NCBI RefSeq assembly: GCF_004121055.1
Contig: NZ_PYAL01000009.1
Location: 340,043-404,042 of the forward strand
Length of the DNA: 64,000 bases
From: Achromobacter aloeverae
GTDB lineage: Bacteria; Pseudomonadota; Gammaproteobacteria; Burkholderiales; Burkholderiaceae_B
Direction: 5' to 3'
Position 1 is the stretch's first letter; every line of letters begins with the position of its first letter. The notes beneath the pieces were generated by a model. The model made no database searches and had not been told where the DNA came from. It was given only the letters and a program-made list of their open reading frames with translations. Positions 1 to 7,671 of the stretch are shown here, piece by piece. The translations under genes were made by a program, and so were the position numbers.

Positions 1-708
1 TCCATGGGCAAGACCACCTTCTCCATGAACATCGGCGAGCACATCGCCATCGAGCAGGGCCTGCCGGTGGCCGTGTTCTCCATGGAAATGGGCGCGGTGC
101 AGCTGGCCATGCGTATGCTGGGGTCGGTCGGCCTGCTCGACCAGCATCGCATGCGGACCGGCAAGCTGACGGCGGAGGATTGGCCGCGCGTCACGCACGC
201 CGTCCAGATGATGCAGGACGCCCAGGTCTATATCGATGAAACGCCGGCCCTGAGCGCCATGGAAGTGCGCGCGCGCGCGCGTCGCCTGGCGCGCCAGTGC
301 GGCCAGCTGGGCCTGATCATCATCGACTACATGCAGCTGATGGCCGGCAGCGGCAGCAGCGAGAACCGCGCGACCGAGATTTCGGAAATCAGCCGTTCGC
401 TCAAGGGGCTGGCCAAGGAGCTGAATTGCCCGTTGATCGCGCTGTCGCAGCTGAACCGCAGCCTGGAACAACGCCCCAACAAGCGTCCCGTGATGAGCGA
501 CCTGCGCGAGTCCGGCGCCATCGAACAGGATGCCGACCTGATCCTGTTCATCTATCGCGACGAGGTCTACAACCCCGATTCGCCGGACAAGGGCACGGCC
601 GAGATCATCATCGGCAAGCAGCGTAACGGGCCCATCGGCACGGTGCGCCTGACCTTCCAGGGCATGAGCACGCGCTTTCTCAATTTCTCCGGACAGCAGT
701 CCTACTGA
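1..708 (+). CDS. dnaB: Replicative DNA helicase DnaB, C-terminal part (5' end outside window)
   Basis: The reading frame is open from base 1 and stops at 706-708, so only about 235 C-terminal residues are present. They form the RecA-like motor of the hexameric replication-fork helicase. The first residues (S-M-G-K-T-T-F) are the end of the Walker A loop. The Walker B strand IIIDYMQLM lies near residue 108, followed by LSQLNRSLE and the conserved RPVMSDLRESGAIEQDAD stretch typical of DnaB. The protein ends normally at LNFSGQQSY. The family is about 450-470 residues long, so roughly half is missing upstream. A GC-rich hairpin follows the stop at once. Identification is secure; only the start is unknown. 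Confidence 0.97.
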   Translation, partial: SMGKTTFSMNIGEHIAIEQGLPVAVFSMEMGAVQLAMRMLGSVGLLDQHRMRTGKLTAEDWPRVTHAVQMMQDAQVYIDETPALSAMEVRARARRLARQCGQLGLIIIDYMQLMAGSGSSENRATEISEISRSLKGLAKELNCPLIALSQLNRSLEQRPNKRPVMSDLRESGAIEQDADLILFIYRDEVYNPDSPDKGTAEIIIGKQRNGPIGTVRLTFQGMSTRFLNFSGQQSY

Positions 709-718
709 CCGTGTGGCG

Positions 719-739
719 GCGGCCTGCGGGGCAGGCCGC
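719..739 (+). terminator. Hairpin just after dnaB
   Basis: A perfect 9-bp inverted repeat (719-727 with 731-739) with a 3-nt loop begins 11 nt after the dnaB stop. It has no T-run, so it is either a weak intrinsic terminator or a 3'-end stabilising hairpin. Confidence 0.45.
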
Positions 740-770
740 TACGCTAGGGCGTCCATGGCACATCCATGGC

Positions 771-797
771 GTCCGCGGTGTCCGCAGTGTCCGCGGC
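771..797 (+). repeat. Three 9-nt tandem units in the dnaB-930 spacer
   Basis: The units gtccgcggt, gtccgcagt and gtccgcggc follow one another in the 221-bp spacer between dnaB and the gene at 930. The rest of the spacer shows only the hairpin above and no clear promoter. The repeat lies about 130 bp before the next start codon. Confidence 0.6.
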
Positions 798-929
798 GTC
801 TACAGTCGATCCGACGCCGCTCTCGGAAAATTCCCAGGAATCCCCGGCGCTCCTGGCCCACTCATCGTTCGTTCATACCGCGGATGCGCATGTGCGTGTC
901 CGTGTTCAACCACGATGAGGAGATACTCA

Positions 930-1982
930 ATGGGAGTTTCCGTGAATGTGTCGCCGTCCGCACCCGCCTATTTCCATAATCCCGGTTTTGTCGGCGACCA
1001 GGATGCGTCCGACATCGCCGGCGGCGCCGGGGCAAGTCCAAGCCGGGCGGAGCAGTTCAGCGCCGCGCCAAGCCGGGCACAGCGGGCGCGCGCCAGCCGC
1101 CGAGAGCGCAGGGCGAATAACCCGTCCCGGTATTACGTCAATCAGGACGCCGACCCCGCGGCGCGACGCTGCAGGTTGGCCGAAGCGCTGCCCTACTGCG
1201 AATTGGCGGAGTCCATCGGCAGCGGCTCCGTTCCCCAGCCGTGGGTGCGCGTCACTCGGTTCAACGAAGCCTTGGTTGACAAGCTGACCCAAGGCCAAGG
1301 CAGGTATCCGAAGATCTACGTTGATGACGGTGTCATCAAGGACGGCGCCAGCGGGTTTTCCGCGCAAGTGGTCAGGCACAAGGACAAGAACGAATATGTG
1401 CTGGTCTTCGGCGACAGCGGGAAGGGGTGGGCCAAGCCTCGCAGCCTGGTCGATAAGGTCGTGGGGCTGGCCACGCCTTTTGCCAAGGGCATAACGGCCG
1501 GTCTTTCGGCGGTCGGCCTATCGATGCGCAGCTACGACCAGGCCAAGGTAACCGCGAGCGAGCTGCAACGCCTGCTCGGTAGGACGCTGGCGGGCAAGTC
1601 GCACACGCTCACGCTGGTCGGACGAGGGCAAGGGGGCGCCGACGCACAGTTCGCGGCCCTTCATGCCACTCCGGCCTTGCGGGCGAAGGTATTTGCCTCG
1701 ACGCAGCACAATTTCGCCTGGTTCGGCAACGCGCCGTCGGACAACCTGGACAGAAGCAAGGACTTGATCGAGCAGTACTCGGTGCGTGGTGATCCGGTTC
1801 CCGCATTGCGCGGCCTTCTGGGAAGCAACGAGGGGTTTGGCACCGCCTATCACTTCGACGGCGATACGACCAAGGGCTTCTTCCACAAGCACGAGCGTGT
1901 CGCGGCGCACATGAAGTTCCAGATCGAGGGCGATCGATCCACACATTCGGCGCCCGCCACGTCCCGTATCGCTATCGGCTAA
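930..1982 (+). CDS. Effector-like protein with degenerate lipase (alpha/beta-hydrolase) fold
   Basis: This is a 350-residue protein of unknown function. The start at 930 is chosen because GAGGAGA (917-923) sits 6 nt upstream. Residues 1-75 are Ser/Ala/Pro/Arg-rich and look disordered, with no hydrophobic signal peptide. From about residue 90 the order of elements recalls class 3 lipases: a YVLVFGDSG strand, a helix ending ELQRLLG, then TLTLVGRGQGGADAQFAAL, which aligns with the lipase nucleophile elbow G-H-S-L-G-G. Here the elbow reads G231-R-G-Q-G-G, so the serine position is Gly233. A lipase-like RGDPVP (Asp288) and two histidines (319 and 321) follow. The fold assignment is inference from motif order. 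A disordered N-terminus without an export signal is common in type III effectors, but no secretion genes are nearby. It ends 33 bp from a convergent transporter gene. Confidence 0.6.
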   Translation: MGVSVNVSPSAPAYFHNPGFVGDQDASDIAGGAGASPSRAEQFSAAPSRAQRARASRRERRANNPSRYYVNQDADPAARRCRLAEALPYCELAESIGSGSVPQPWVRVTRFNEALVDKLTQGQGRYPKIYVDDGVIKDGASGFSAQVVRHKDKNEYVLVFGDSGKGWAKPRSLVDKVVGLATPFAKGITAGLSAVGLSMRSYDQAKVTASELQRLLGRTLAGKSHTLTLVGRGQGGADAQFAALHATPALRAKVFASTQHNFAWFGNAPSDNLDRSKDLIEQYSVRGDPVPALRGLLGSNEGFGTAYHFDGDTTKGFFHKHERVAAHMKFQIEGDRSTHSAPATSRIAIG

Positions 1983-2015
1983 GCCGGCCGCCGTCACGGC
2001 GCGGACCGGCGGCGA

Positions 2016-3011
2016 TCAGTGGTGGTCGTCTTTCTCGTGGGGATCCACTGGGCGGTTCGCCCAGCGGCTGGCCAGCACGGCGCAGACCATCAACTGGATC
2101 TGGTGGAACAGCATCAAGGGCAGCACCACCGCGCCGACCGCGTGGCCGGCGAACAGCACCTGGGCCATGGGCACGCCGCTGGCCAGGCTCTTCTTCGAGC
2201 CGCAGAACAGCAGGGTGATGCGGTCAGGCAGGTTGAAGCCGAAGATGCGGCCAAGCAGGGTGGTCGCCAGCAGGGCCACCGCCAGGATGGCGGCGCAACT
2301 GACGACCAGGCCCGCCAGGGCGTCCAGCGGCGTGTTGTGCCACAGGCCTTCGTTGACGGCTTCGGAGAAGGCTGTGTAGACCACCAGCAGGATGGAGCCC
2401 TGGTCGACGAACTTCAGCATGGCCTTACGCTTGTGCACCCAGGCGCCGATCCAGCGGCGCATGATCTGGCCGACGATGAAGGGCAGCAGCAGTTGCAGCA
2501 TGATCTTCACGACCGCGTCGAAGGACACCGGGGCGCTGCCCGCGTTGGCGATCACCAGGCCCACCAGCACCGGCGTGACGAAGATGCCCAGCAGGCTGGA
2601 CGCCGACGCGCTGCACACCGCGGCCGGTACGTTGCCGCGCGCCATCGACGTGAAGGCGATGGCGGACTGCACGGTGGCGGGCAGGCAGCACAGGAACAGG
2701 ATGCCCAGGTAGAGCTCGGGCGTCACCAGCGGTTGCAGCACCGGGCGCAGCAGCAGGCCGATGATCGGGAAGAGGATGAAGGTGGTCGAGAAAATGACCG
2801 CGTGCAGGCTCCAGTGCGTGAAGCCCTTGATGATGGCCTCGCGCGAGAGCCGGGCGCCGTGCAGGAAGAACAGCAGGCCGACCGCGAAGTTGGTCAGGTT
2901 GCTGAAGAACTTGATGCCCTGGCCATGCGCGGGCAGCAGGCTGGCGATAAGGACGGTGATGACGAGGAAGAGGGTAAAGCGGTCCGGCAGGAGACTTACG
3001 AGACGTTTCAT
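2016..3011 (-). CDS. SBF-like (bile acid:sodium symporter family) transporter
   Basis: A 331-residue polytopic membrane protein with about ten hydrophobic segments and a short charged tail ending in His-Asp-His-His. It matches the SBF-like family (YfeH type): an N-terminal LPDRFTLFLV segment, the NFAVGLLFFLHGARLS segment, CCLPATVQSAIAFTSMA in the middle, and LLFCGSKKSLASGVPMA near the end. The start at 3011 (MKRLVSLLPDRF) matches the usual family N-terminus; longer frames add only Pro/Gly-rich sequence. No strong ribosome site is visible. The family moves organic anions, often with sodium; the substrate here is unknown. It lies downstream of the MmgE/PrpD and Bug genes on the same strand, with a 148-bp gap, so it may serve the same compound. 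Confidence 0.85.
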   Translation of the reverse strand: MKRLVSLLPDRFTLFLVITVLIASLLPAHGQGIKFFSNLTNFAVGLLFFLHGARLSREAIIKGFTHWSLHAVIFSTTFILFPIIGLLLRPVLQPLVTPELYLGILFLCCLPATVQSAIAFTSMARGNVPAAVCSASASSLLGIFVTPVLVGLVIANAGSAPVSFDAVVKIMLQLLLPFIVGQIMRRWIGAWVHKRKAMLKFVDQGSILLVVYTAFSEAVNEGLWHNTPLDALAGLVVSCAAILAVALLATTLLGRIFGFNLPDRITLLFCGSKKSLASGVPMAQVLFAGHAVGAVVLPLMLFHQIQLMVCAVLASRWANRPVDPHEKDDHH

Positions 3012-3159
3012 TGGAGATGGCTTGCCGCCGGCGCTGCCGGGCGCATGGGAACACCCGGGGTCGCATCCCGGCGGGGATCGAGGGATGGAAGGAAATCGGT
3101 TGCCGGGCATTGTACTTCGCTGACGGCATAAGGGCCGATCCAGGCTCCAGCCGCCCGGC

Positions 3160-4527
3160 TCAGCAAGCGCCGGCCGACAGCCGGGCTACCTCGCCCGCAT
3201 CCGGCAGCCGCGCTACATCCCAGCACGCTTGCGCCAGGCGCGCCGTCCGCCCGGCCGGCAGCAGATCGCCGATCAGCCCGTTGAATTTCTCTTCCAGGTC
3301 CGCATCGCTCATCGGCCGCGCCAGCGTGCCCAGCGCTTCGGGCACATGGCGGTCCAGCTGGCGGCCGTCTTTCAATGTGATGCGCACGCGGCCTTCCAGC
3401 TTGCGCATATCCGGGTCCAGTTCGGTGGTCACGCGGCGGCGCAGCGCCACGACGCGCGGATCCAGCACGGCGGCGGTACCGAACTGCGTTTCTCCGGCAG
3501 CGCCGAACACCAGGGCGGCGGCCAGGGCATGGAAGACGCTGAACTTGCCTTCCAGCCCGGTACGCGGCTCGGGCTTGGAGGTGAGTTCCACTACCAGCGG
3601 TCCGACGGTGGCGTGCACCGCCTCGATGTCCTCCGGCGCCAGGTCGTACTCCCGGCGCAGCTGCAAGACGCCGTCGATCACGGCATGCTGCACCAGGCCG
3701 CAGGCGTAGGGTTTGTACATATTCCTGAGCAGTTCATAGCTGTCGCCCAGCCCCGTCGTGATGACCGCCGGGTCGAAGCGCGACGACATCACCTGGCCGA
3801 AGCCGCGCCTGGCCTCCAGGGCGCGCGTCGAGCTGGTGTAGCCGTGCTGCGCCATCAGCGCCGCGCTCAGGCCGTTCTGCGCGGCCTTGCCGGGATGCAG
3901 GCTCTTGCACATGCTGCCGAACATCTCCCGCAGGCCGGCCGATTGCGTGGCCGCGATACCCAGCGCCCAGGCCATCCGCGTTTCGTCCAGGCCCAGCAGC
4001 TTGCCGGCGGCCGCGGCCGCGCCGAAGACGCCGGCGGTGCCCGTGATGTGCCAGCCACGGTCGTAATGCTCGGGAAACACCGATAGCGCGATGCGGATTT
4101 CCGCTTCCACGCCCAGGACATAGGCGAGCACCAGTTCGCGGCCGCTGCAGCGTTTCCATTCGGCCAGCGCCAGGATGGCCGGCAGCACCGGCGCGCTCGG
4201 ATGCACCGCGCGATAGTGCGTGTCGTCGAAGTCCAGCACGTGCGAACTGATGCCGTTGATGAGCGCGGCGTGCAGGATGTCGGCGCGTTGCGCGCGGCCG
4301 GCGATCTGCGCCTGCGGCGGGCCGAAGAAGGGCGTCTGCGCGTCCAGCACGGCCTGCACGGTTTCATGGCGCGCCGCGCCCAGGGCGCAGCCCATCCAGT
4401 TCAGCAGGCCGCGCGAGGCCTCGTGGATGACGGCGGGAGGCAGGTCTTCATAGCGCGCCTGGACCAGGTAGCGGGCGAGGGTGAGGGTGACGTCCTGGTC
4501 GGCTTGTCGCGGGGTGGCGGTTTGCAT
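3160..4527 (-). CDS. MmgE/PrpD family protein
   Basis: A 455-residue protein of normal length for the MmgE/PrpD family (2-methylcitrate dehydratase, cis-aconitate decarboxylase and related lyases). Typical stretches are the N-terminal LNWMGCALGA, the HVLDFDDTHYRAVHPSAPVLPAILALAE block, GVEAEIRIAL, HITGTAGVFGAAAAAGKLLGL and SLHPGKAAQNG. The FDDTH and HPS residues are conserved in the active-site region of the family. No prpB or prpC is nearby, so propionate breakdown is unlikely. The gene starts 6 nt after the Bug gene stop, so the two are surely co-transcribed. The real substrate cannot be read from the sequence. Confidence 0.9.
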   Translation of the reverse strand: MQTATPRQADQDVTLTLARYLVQARYEDLPPAVIHEASRGLLNWMGCALGAARHETVQAVLDAQTPFFGPPQAQIAGRAQRADILHAALINGISSHVLDFDDTHYRAVHPSAPVLPAILALAEWKRCSGRELVLAYVLGVEAEIRIALSVFPEHYDRGWHITGTAGVFGAAAAAGKLLGLDETRMAWALGIAATQSAGLREMFGSMCKSLHPGKAAQNGLSAALMAQHGYTSSTRALEARRGFGQVMSSRFDPAVITTGLGDSYELLRNMYKPYACGLVQHAVIDGVLQLRREYDLAPEDIEAVHATVGPLVVELTSKPEPRTGLEGKFSVFHALAAALVFGAAGETQFGTAAVLDPRVVALRRRVTTELDPDMRKLEGRVRITLKDGRQLDRHVPEALGTLARPMSDADLEEKFNGLIGDLLPAGRTARLAQACWDVARLPDAGEVARLSAGAC

Positions 4528-4533
4528 GGGGTG

Positions 4534-5511
4534 TCAGTCGATGTGGATATGGGCGGCCGCGACGATGGCGGCGGATTTGTCGATTTCCCGCTTGACGTAG
4601 GCGTCCACCTCGGCCGGCGTGCCATGCCCCGCGGTGGCGCCTTGCACTTGCAGCGTCTTCCGCACGTCGGGCAGTTGCATGATCCTGGCCACGGCCTGGT
4701 TCAGCTTGTCGATGATGGGGCCGGGCGTGCCGTTGGGAACCATCAGCACGAACCAGGTGTTCGATTCGAAGTCGGCCACGCCCGCCTGCCGCATGGTGGG
4801 GAGTTCCGGCGTGTTGGGGTCGGGTTGGGCGCTGGTGGTGGCCAGCGCCCGCAACTGCCCGGTGCGCACTTGCGGCAGGACGGACAAGGCATTGGCGAAC
4901 ATCATGTCGACCAGGCCGGACATCAGGTCCGTCATGGCGGGCGCGGAGCCGCGATACGGCACGTGGCGCAACTGGATGCCGGTGTCGGAGGCGAACATCT
5001 CCGCCGTCAGCTGCGGCGAGCTGCCGTTGCCGGTGGATGCGTAGGTGAGCGTGTCGGGCTTGCCCTTGGCCAGGGCGACCAGCTCGGACACCGTCTTGGC
5101 GGGCACCTTGGGATTGACCACCAGGATGAAAGGCACGGTGGCCATCAGGGCCACCGATCGAAAATCCTTCTCGACCTTGAAGGGCAGGTTCCGGTACAGG
5201 CTCTGGCTGATGGCGATGGATGACGGCGCGGCCAGCAGCGTGTAGCCGTCGGGCGCCGTGCGGGCGGCCTCGCCGGCGCCCACGTTGCCGCCCGCGCCCG
5301 AGCGGTTCTCGACGATGAAGGTCTGGCCCAGCTCCGTGGTCAGCTTGGCCGCGACCAGGCGGGTGACGATGTCGACGCCCGCGCCAGGGGGGAAGGGCAC
5401 GATCACCCTGACCGGCTTGGTCGGGTAGGTGTCGGCATGCGCGGGCAGGCCGATGGCCGTCGTGGCGGCCAGCAGCGCGGCGCGCAGGACCGGCATGAAT
5501 CGGTGGGTCAT
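4534..5511 (-). CDS. Bug-family tripartite tricarboxylate transporter substrate-binding protein
   Basis: A 325-residue periplasmic binding protein with a classical signal peptide (MTHRFMPVLRAALLAA...PAHA, about 24 residues). The mature part opens with YPTKPVRVIVPFPPGAGVDI, the hallmark of Bug/TctC proteins. Bug proteins bind small carboxylates or related metabolites for a TctA/TctB membrane pair. No TctA or TctB gene lies near, which is normal for the many orphan Bug genes of Bordetella. The start at 5511 is backed by GGAGA about 5 nt upstream. It is followed at 6 nt by the MmgE/PrpD gene and preceded by a LysR gene and a LysR-type dyad, so its ligand is probably the inducer or substrate of that pathway. 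Confidence 0.93.
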   Translation of the reverse strand: MTHRFMPVLRAALLAATTAIGLPAHADTYPTKPVRVIVPFPPGAGVDIVTRLVAAKLTTELGQTFIVENRSGAGGNVGAGEAARTAPDGYTLLAAPSSIAISQSLYRNLPFKVEKDFRSVALMATVPFILVVNPKVPAKTVSELVALAKGKPDTLTYASTGNGSSPQLTAEMFASDTGIQLRHVPYRGSAPAMTDLMSGLVDMMFANALSVLPQVRTGQLRALATTSAQPDPNTPELPTMRQAGVADFESNTWFVLMVPNGTPGPIIDKLNQAVARIMQLPDVRKTLQVQGATAGHGTPAEVDAYVKREIDKSAAIVAAAHIHID

Positions 5512-5540
5512 GGTTGTCTCCTCGTTGGGCACGGCGGCAT

Positions 5541-5585
5541 GGGCTCATGGGGCTCATGGGGTTCATGGAACCCATGGCGCTCATG
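5541..5585. repeat. Five 9-nt tandem units in the Bug gene promoter
   Basis: Units of gggctcatg (5541-5549, 5550-5558), gggttcatg, gaacccatg and gcgctcatg run without a break, 30-74 bp upstream of the Bug start codon. They lie between that start and the LysR-type dyad, within the expected leader or core promoter. Confidence 0.75.
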
Positions 5586-5675
5586 GCTCATATCGCATGC
5601 GGGGCACGCGGGGCCCCGTCGCGGCGCTGATTACAGCCCGGCTGGTGCCTGGGGACAATTCGAAAGATTGTTTGA

Positions 5676-5698
5676 ATTCATAAGCTCAGCGTATGAAT
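5676..5698. promoter_or_regulatory. LysR-type operator dyad
   Basis: ATTCATA (5676-5682) and TATGAAT (5692-5698) form a perfect 7-bp inverted repeat with a 9-bp spacer. This fits the T-N11-A dyads bound by LysR regulators. It lies about 165 bp upstream of the Bug gene and 10 bp past the stop of the adjacent lysR-type gene, in an AT-rich island of a GC-rich region. The regulator match is inferred from position. Confidence 0.65.
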
Positions 5699-5707
5699 CC
5701 GGCAGGT

Positions 5708-6610
5708 TCAGGATGGGATGACGTCCGTTTCCCGTCGTGGCGTGTCGCGCAGCATCTGGCACAGGCGCGCGGCCGCCGGCGACAGCGCATGGTCCGCATG
5801 GCGGCACAGGCAGATCTCGCGCAGGGGCTGCGGCGCGCGCAGCGGCCGGCAGGTGACGCCGCGCAGGTTCAGTTCGGGCAGCGCGATGAGGGGGACGATG
5901 GTGATGCCGAAGCCCGCCCGCACCATGCTCAGCGCGGTGACGGTATTCAGCACTTCATGGTCGGCCTGCTTGGCGATGCCGTTGTCGGCGAAGGCCTGGC
6001 GGATGAGATCCGATTGCGCCTGCAGCCAGATCAGCGTCTGCGCTTCCAGCATGCGCCAATTGAGCGTGCGGCGGCGCGCCAGGGCGTGGCCGCGCGGCAG
6101 GACGGCGACCAGCTCGTCGTCGAAGAGGCGTTCGAACACCAGGGGATGGGGCGATTCGAAGCGGGAGCAGATGGCGAAGTCCACTTCGTAGTTGAGCACC
6201 AGGTCGGCGATGTGCGGGCTGCGCGCCTCGTGCAGGCGAACCCGCACGTCGGGGTATGCGTCATGGAAATCGGCCAGCGCGTCGTTGACCAGCCCCAGCG
6301 CCAGGGACGGCAGCACCGCCAGCGACAGCCGGCCCTGCTTGAGCTGCGTGATGGCGCGGGCGTTGTTGCAGGCGGTGTCGATCTCCAGCAGCCCGCGCCG
6401 CATCTGGTCGCGCAACTGCGCGCCGATGTCCGTGATGCGCACGCGGCGGGTGCTGCGGTCGAACAGCTTGACGTCCAGGGCGCCTTCCAGGTCGCGGATC
6501 AACTGCGAGAAGGCCGGCTGCGTCATGCCGATTTTCTCGGCGGCGCGCGAGAACGACAGCGAGTCGGCCGCCGCCAGGAAACCCTCGATCTGCCGCAGCT
6601 TGACGCGCAT
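5708..6610 (-). CDS. LysR family transcriptional regulator
   Basis: A 300-residue LysR regulator of normal length. The N-terminal winged helix-turn-helix (residues about 4-62) has the typical pattern LRQIEGFLAAADSLSFSRAAEKIGMTQPAFSQLIRDLE...LFDRSTRRVRIT. Residues 90-295 form the inducer-binding domain (LSLAVLPSLALGLVNDALADFH and following). It is on the same strand as, and upstream of, the Bug-MmgE/PrpD pair, separated by 196 bp that hold the dyad at 5676-5698. That makes it the likely controller of those genes. It starts 16 bp after pdxA and could be co-transcribed with it. The inducer is unknown; a carboxylate handled by the MmgE/PrpD enzyme is a fair guess. Confidence 0.93.
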   Translation of the reverse strand: MRVKLRQIEGFLAAADSLSFSRAAEKIGMTQPAFSQLIRDLEGALDVKLFDRSTRRVRITDIGAQLRDQMRRGLLEIDTACNNARAITQLKQGRLSLAVLPSLALGLVNDALADFHDAYPDVRVRLHEARSPHIADLVLNYEVDFAICSRFESPHPLVFERLFDDELVAVLPRGHALARRRTLNWRMLEAQTLIWLQAQSDLIRQAFADNGIAKQADHEVLNTVTALSMVRAGFGITIVPLIALPELNLRGVTCRPLRAPQPLREICLCRHADHALSPAAARLCQMLRDTPRRETDVIPS

Positions 6611-6625
6611 GTCCGGTGCCCGGCG

Positions 6626-7645
6626 CTAGGGAGCGGCCGCGCCGGTATGTTGCGGCGTCATCGCCAGCGCCACGTCGAAAGCCGTGACCAGGGACCGGTG
6701 ATCGGCCACGCCGCGCCAGGCGATGTCGAAGGCCGTGCCGTGGTCCACGCTGGTGCGCACGAAGGGCAGGCCCACCGTGACGTTGACGCCTTCGTCCACG
6801 CCCAGGTACTTGACCGGGATCAGGCCCTGGTCGTGGTATTGCGCCACCACGATGTCGAAGTCGCCGCGCCGCGCCCGCATGAAGACGGTGTCGCCCGGCC
6901 AGGGGCCGCTGGCGTCGATGCCGTCGGCGCGCGCATCGGCGATGGCGGGGGCGATGATGTCCAGGTCCTCGCGGCCGAACTTGCCGTTCTCGCCGGCGTG
7001 CGGGTTCAAGCCGGCGACGGCGACGCGGGGGCGGGCGATGCCCATCTGGCGGCAGGCGTGGTCGGCCAGCCGCATGGCGCGCAGTTCCGCGTCGCGCGTG
7101 ATGCCCGCGAAGACATCGGCCAGCGCGACGTGGATGGTCACCAGCAGGACCCGCAGCTCGCGGTTGGCGAGCATCATCGCGAAATCCTGCGTGCCGGACC
7201 GCTCCGCCAGGATTTCCGTGTGGCCCGGATAGTCGGCCCCGCCGGCGTTCATGGATTCCTTGTTCAACGGAGCCGTCACGATGGCGCGTATGCGTCCGGC
7301 CTTGGCGTCGTCGATGGCCGCGCACACGTAGTCATAGGCGGCGCGGCCCGCCGCCGCGCTGACCTGGCCGGCCGGCAGGTCGGCGGGCAGGGCGGGAGAA
7401 CAGGCGATCACGGGAATGACGTCGGCCGCGCGCGACGCGATCCCGGCCGGGTCGGCGATTTCCTCGACCCGCAGGCGCGCGCCCACCAGGGCCACCGCCC
7501 GCCGCAGCGCGCCGGCGTCGCCATAGACGACGGCCGGTGCGCCCAGGCCCTGCGCATAGGCCTTGACGATGATTTCGGGACCGATGCCGGCGGCATCGCC
7601 CATGGTGATGCCCAGCGGCAGGGAGGAGGAAGCGACGGCGGTCAT
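6626..7645 (-). CDS. pdxA: 4-hydroxythreonine-4-phosphate dehydrogenase family (PdxA)
   Basis: A 339-residue PdxA-family protein, close to the usual 330. PdxA oxidises 4-phosphohydroxy-L-threonine with NAD on the way to pyridoxal phosphate. Visible family marks are GITMGDAAGIGPEI at the N-terminus, VTAPLNKESMNAGG, PGHTEIL with a metal-binding histidine, GLNPHAGENGKFG, and VAQYHDQGLIPVKYLG near the C-terminus with further metal ligands. The start at 7645 gives the usual short N-terminus. It sits between a PhoH-type gene (27-bp gap) and a LysR regulator next to a catabolic pair. It could therefore be a PdxA2-type enzyme of sugar-acid breakdown instead of the vitamin B6 enzyme; the sequence alone does not decide. 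Confidence 0.88.
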   Translation of the reverse strand: MTAVASSSLPLGITMGDAAGIGPEIIVKAYAQGLGAPAVVYGDAGALRRAVALVGARLRVEEIADPAGIASRAADVIPVIACSPALPADLPAGQVSAAAGRAAYDYVCAAIDDAKAGRIRAIVTAPLNKESMNAGGADYPGHTEILAERSGTQDFAMMLANRELRVLLVTIHVALADVFAGITRDAELRAMRLADHACRQMGIARPRVAVAGLNPHAGENGKFGREDLDIIAPAIADARADGIDASGPWPGDTVFMRARRGDFDIVVAQYHDQGLIPVKYLGVDEGVNVTVGLPFVRTSVDHGTAFDIAWRGVADHRSLVTAFDVALAMTPQHTGAAAP

Positions 7646-7671
7646 GGGGGCATGCGTGGCGGGACGAGTGG

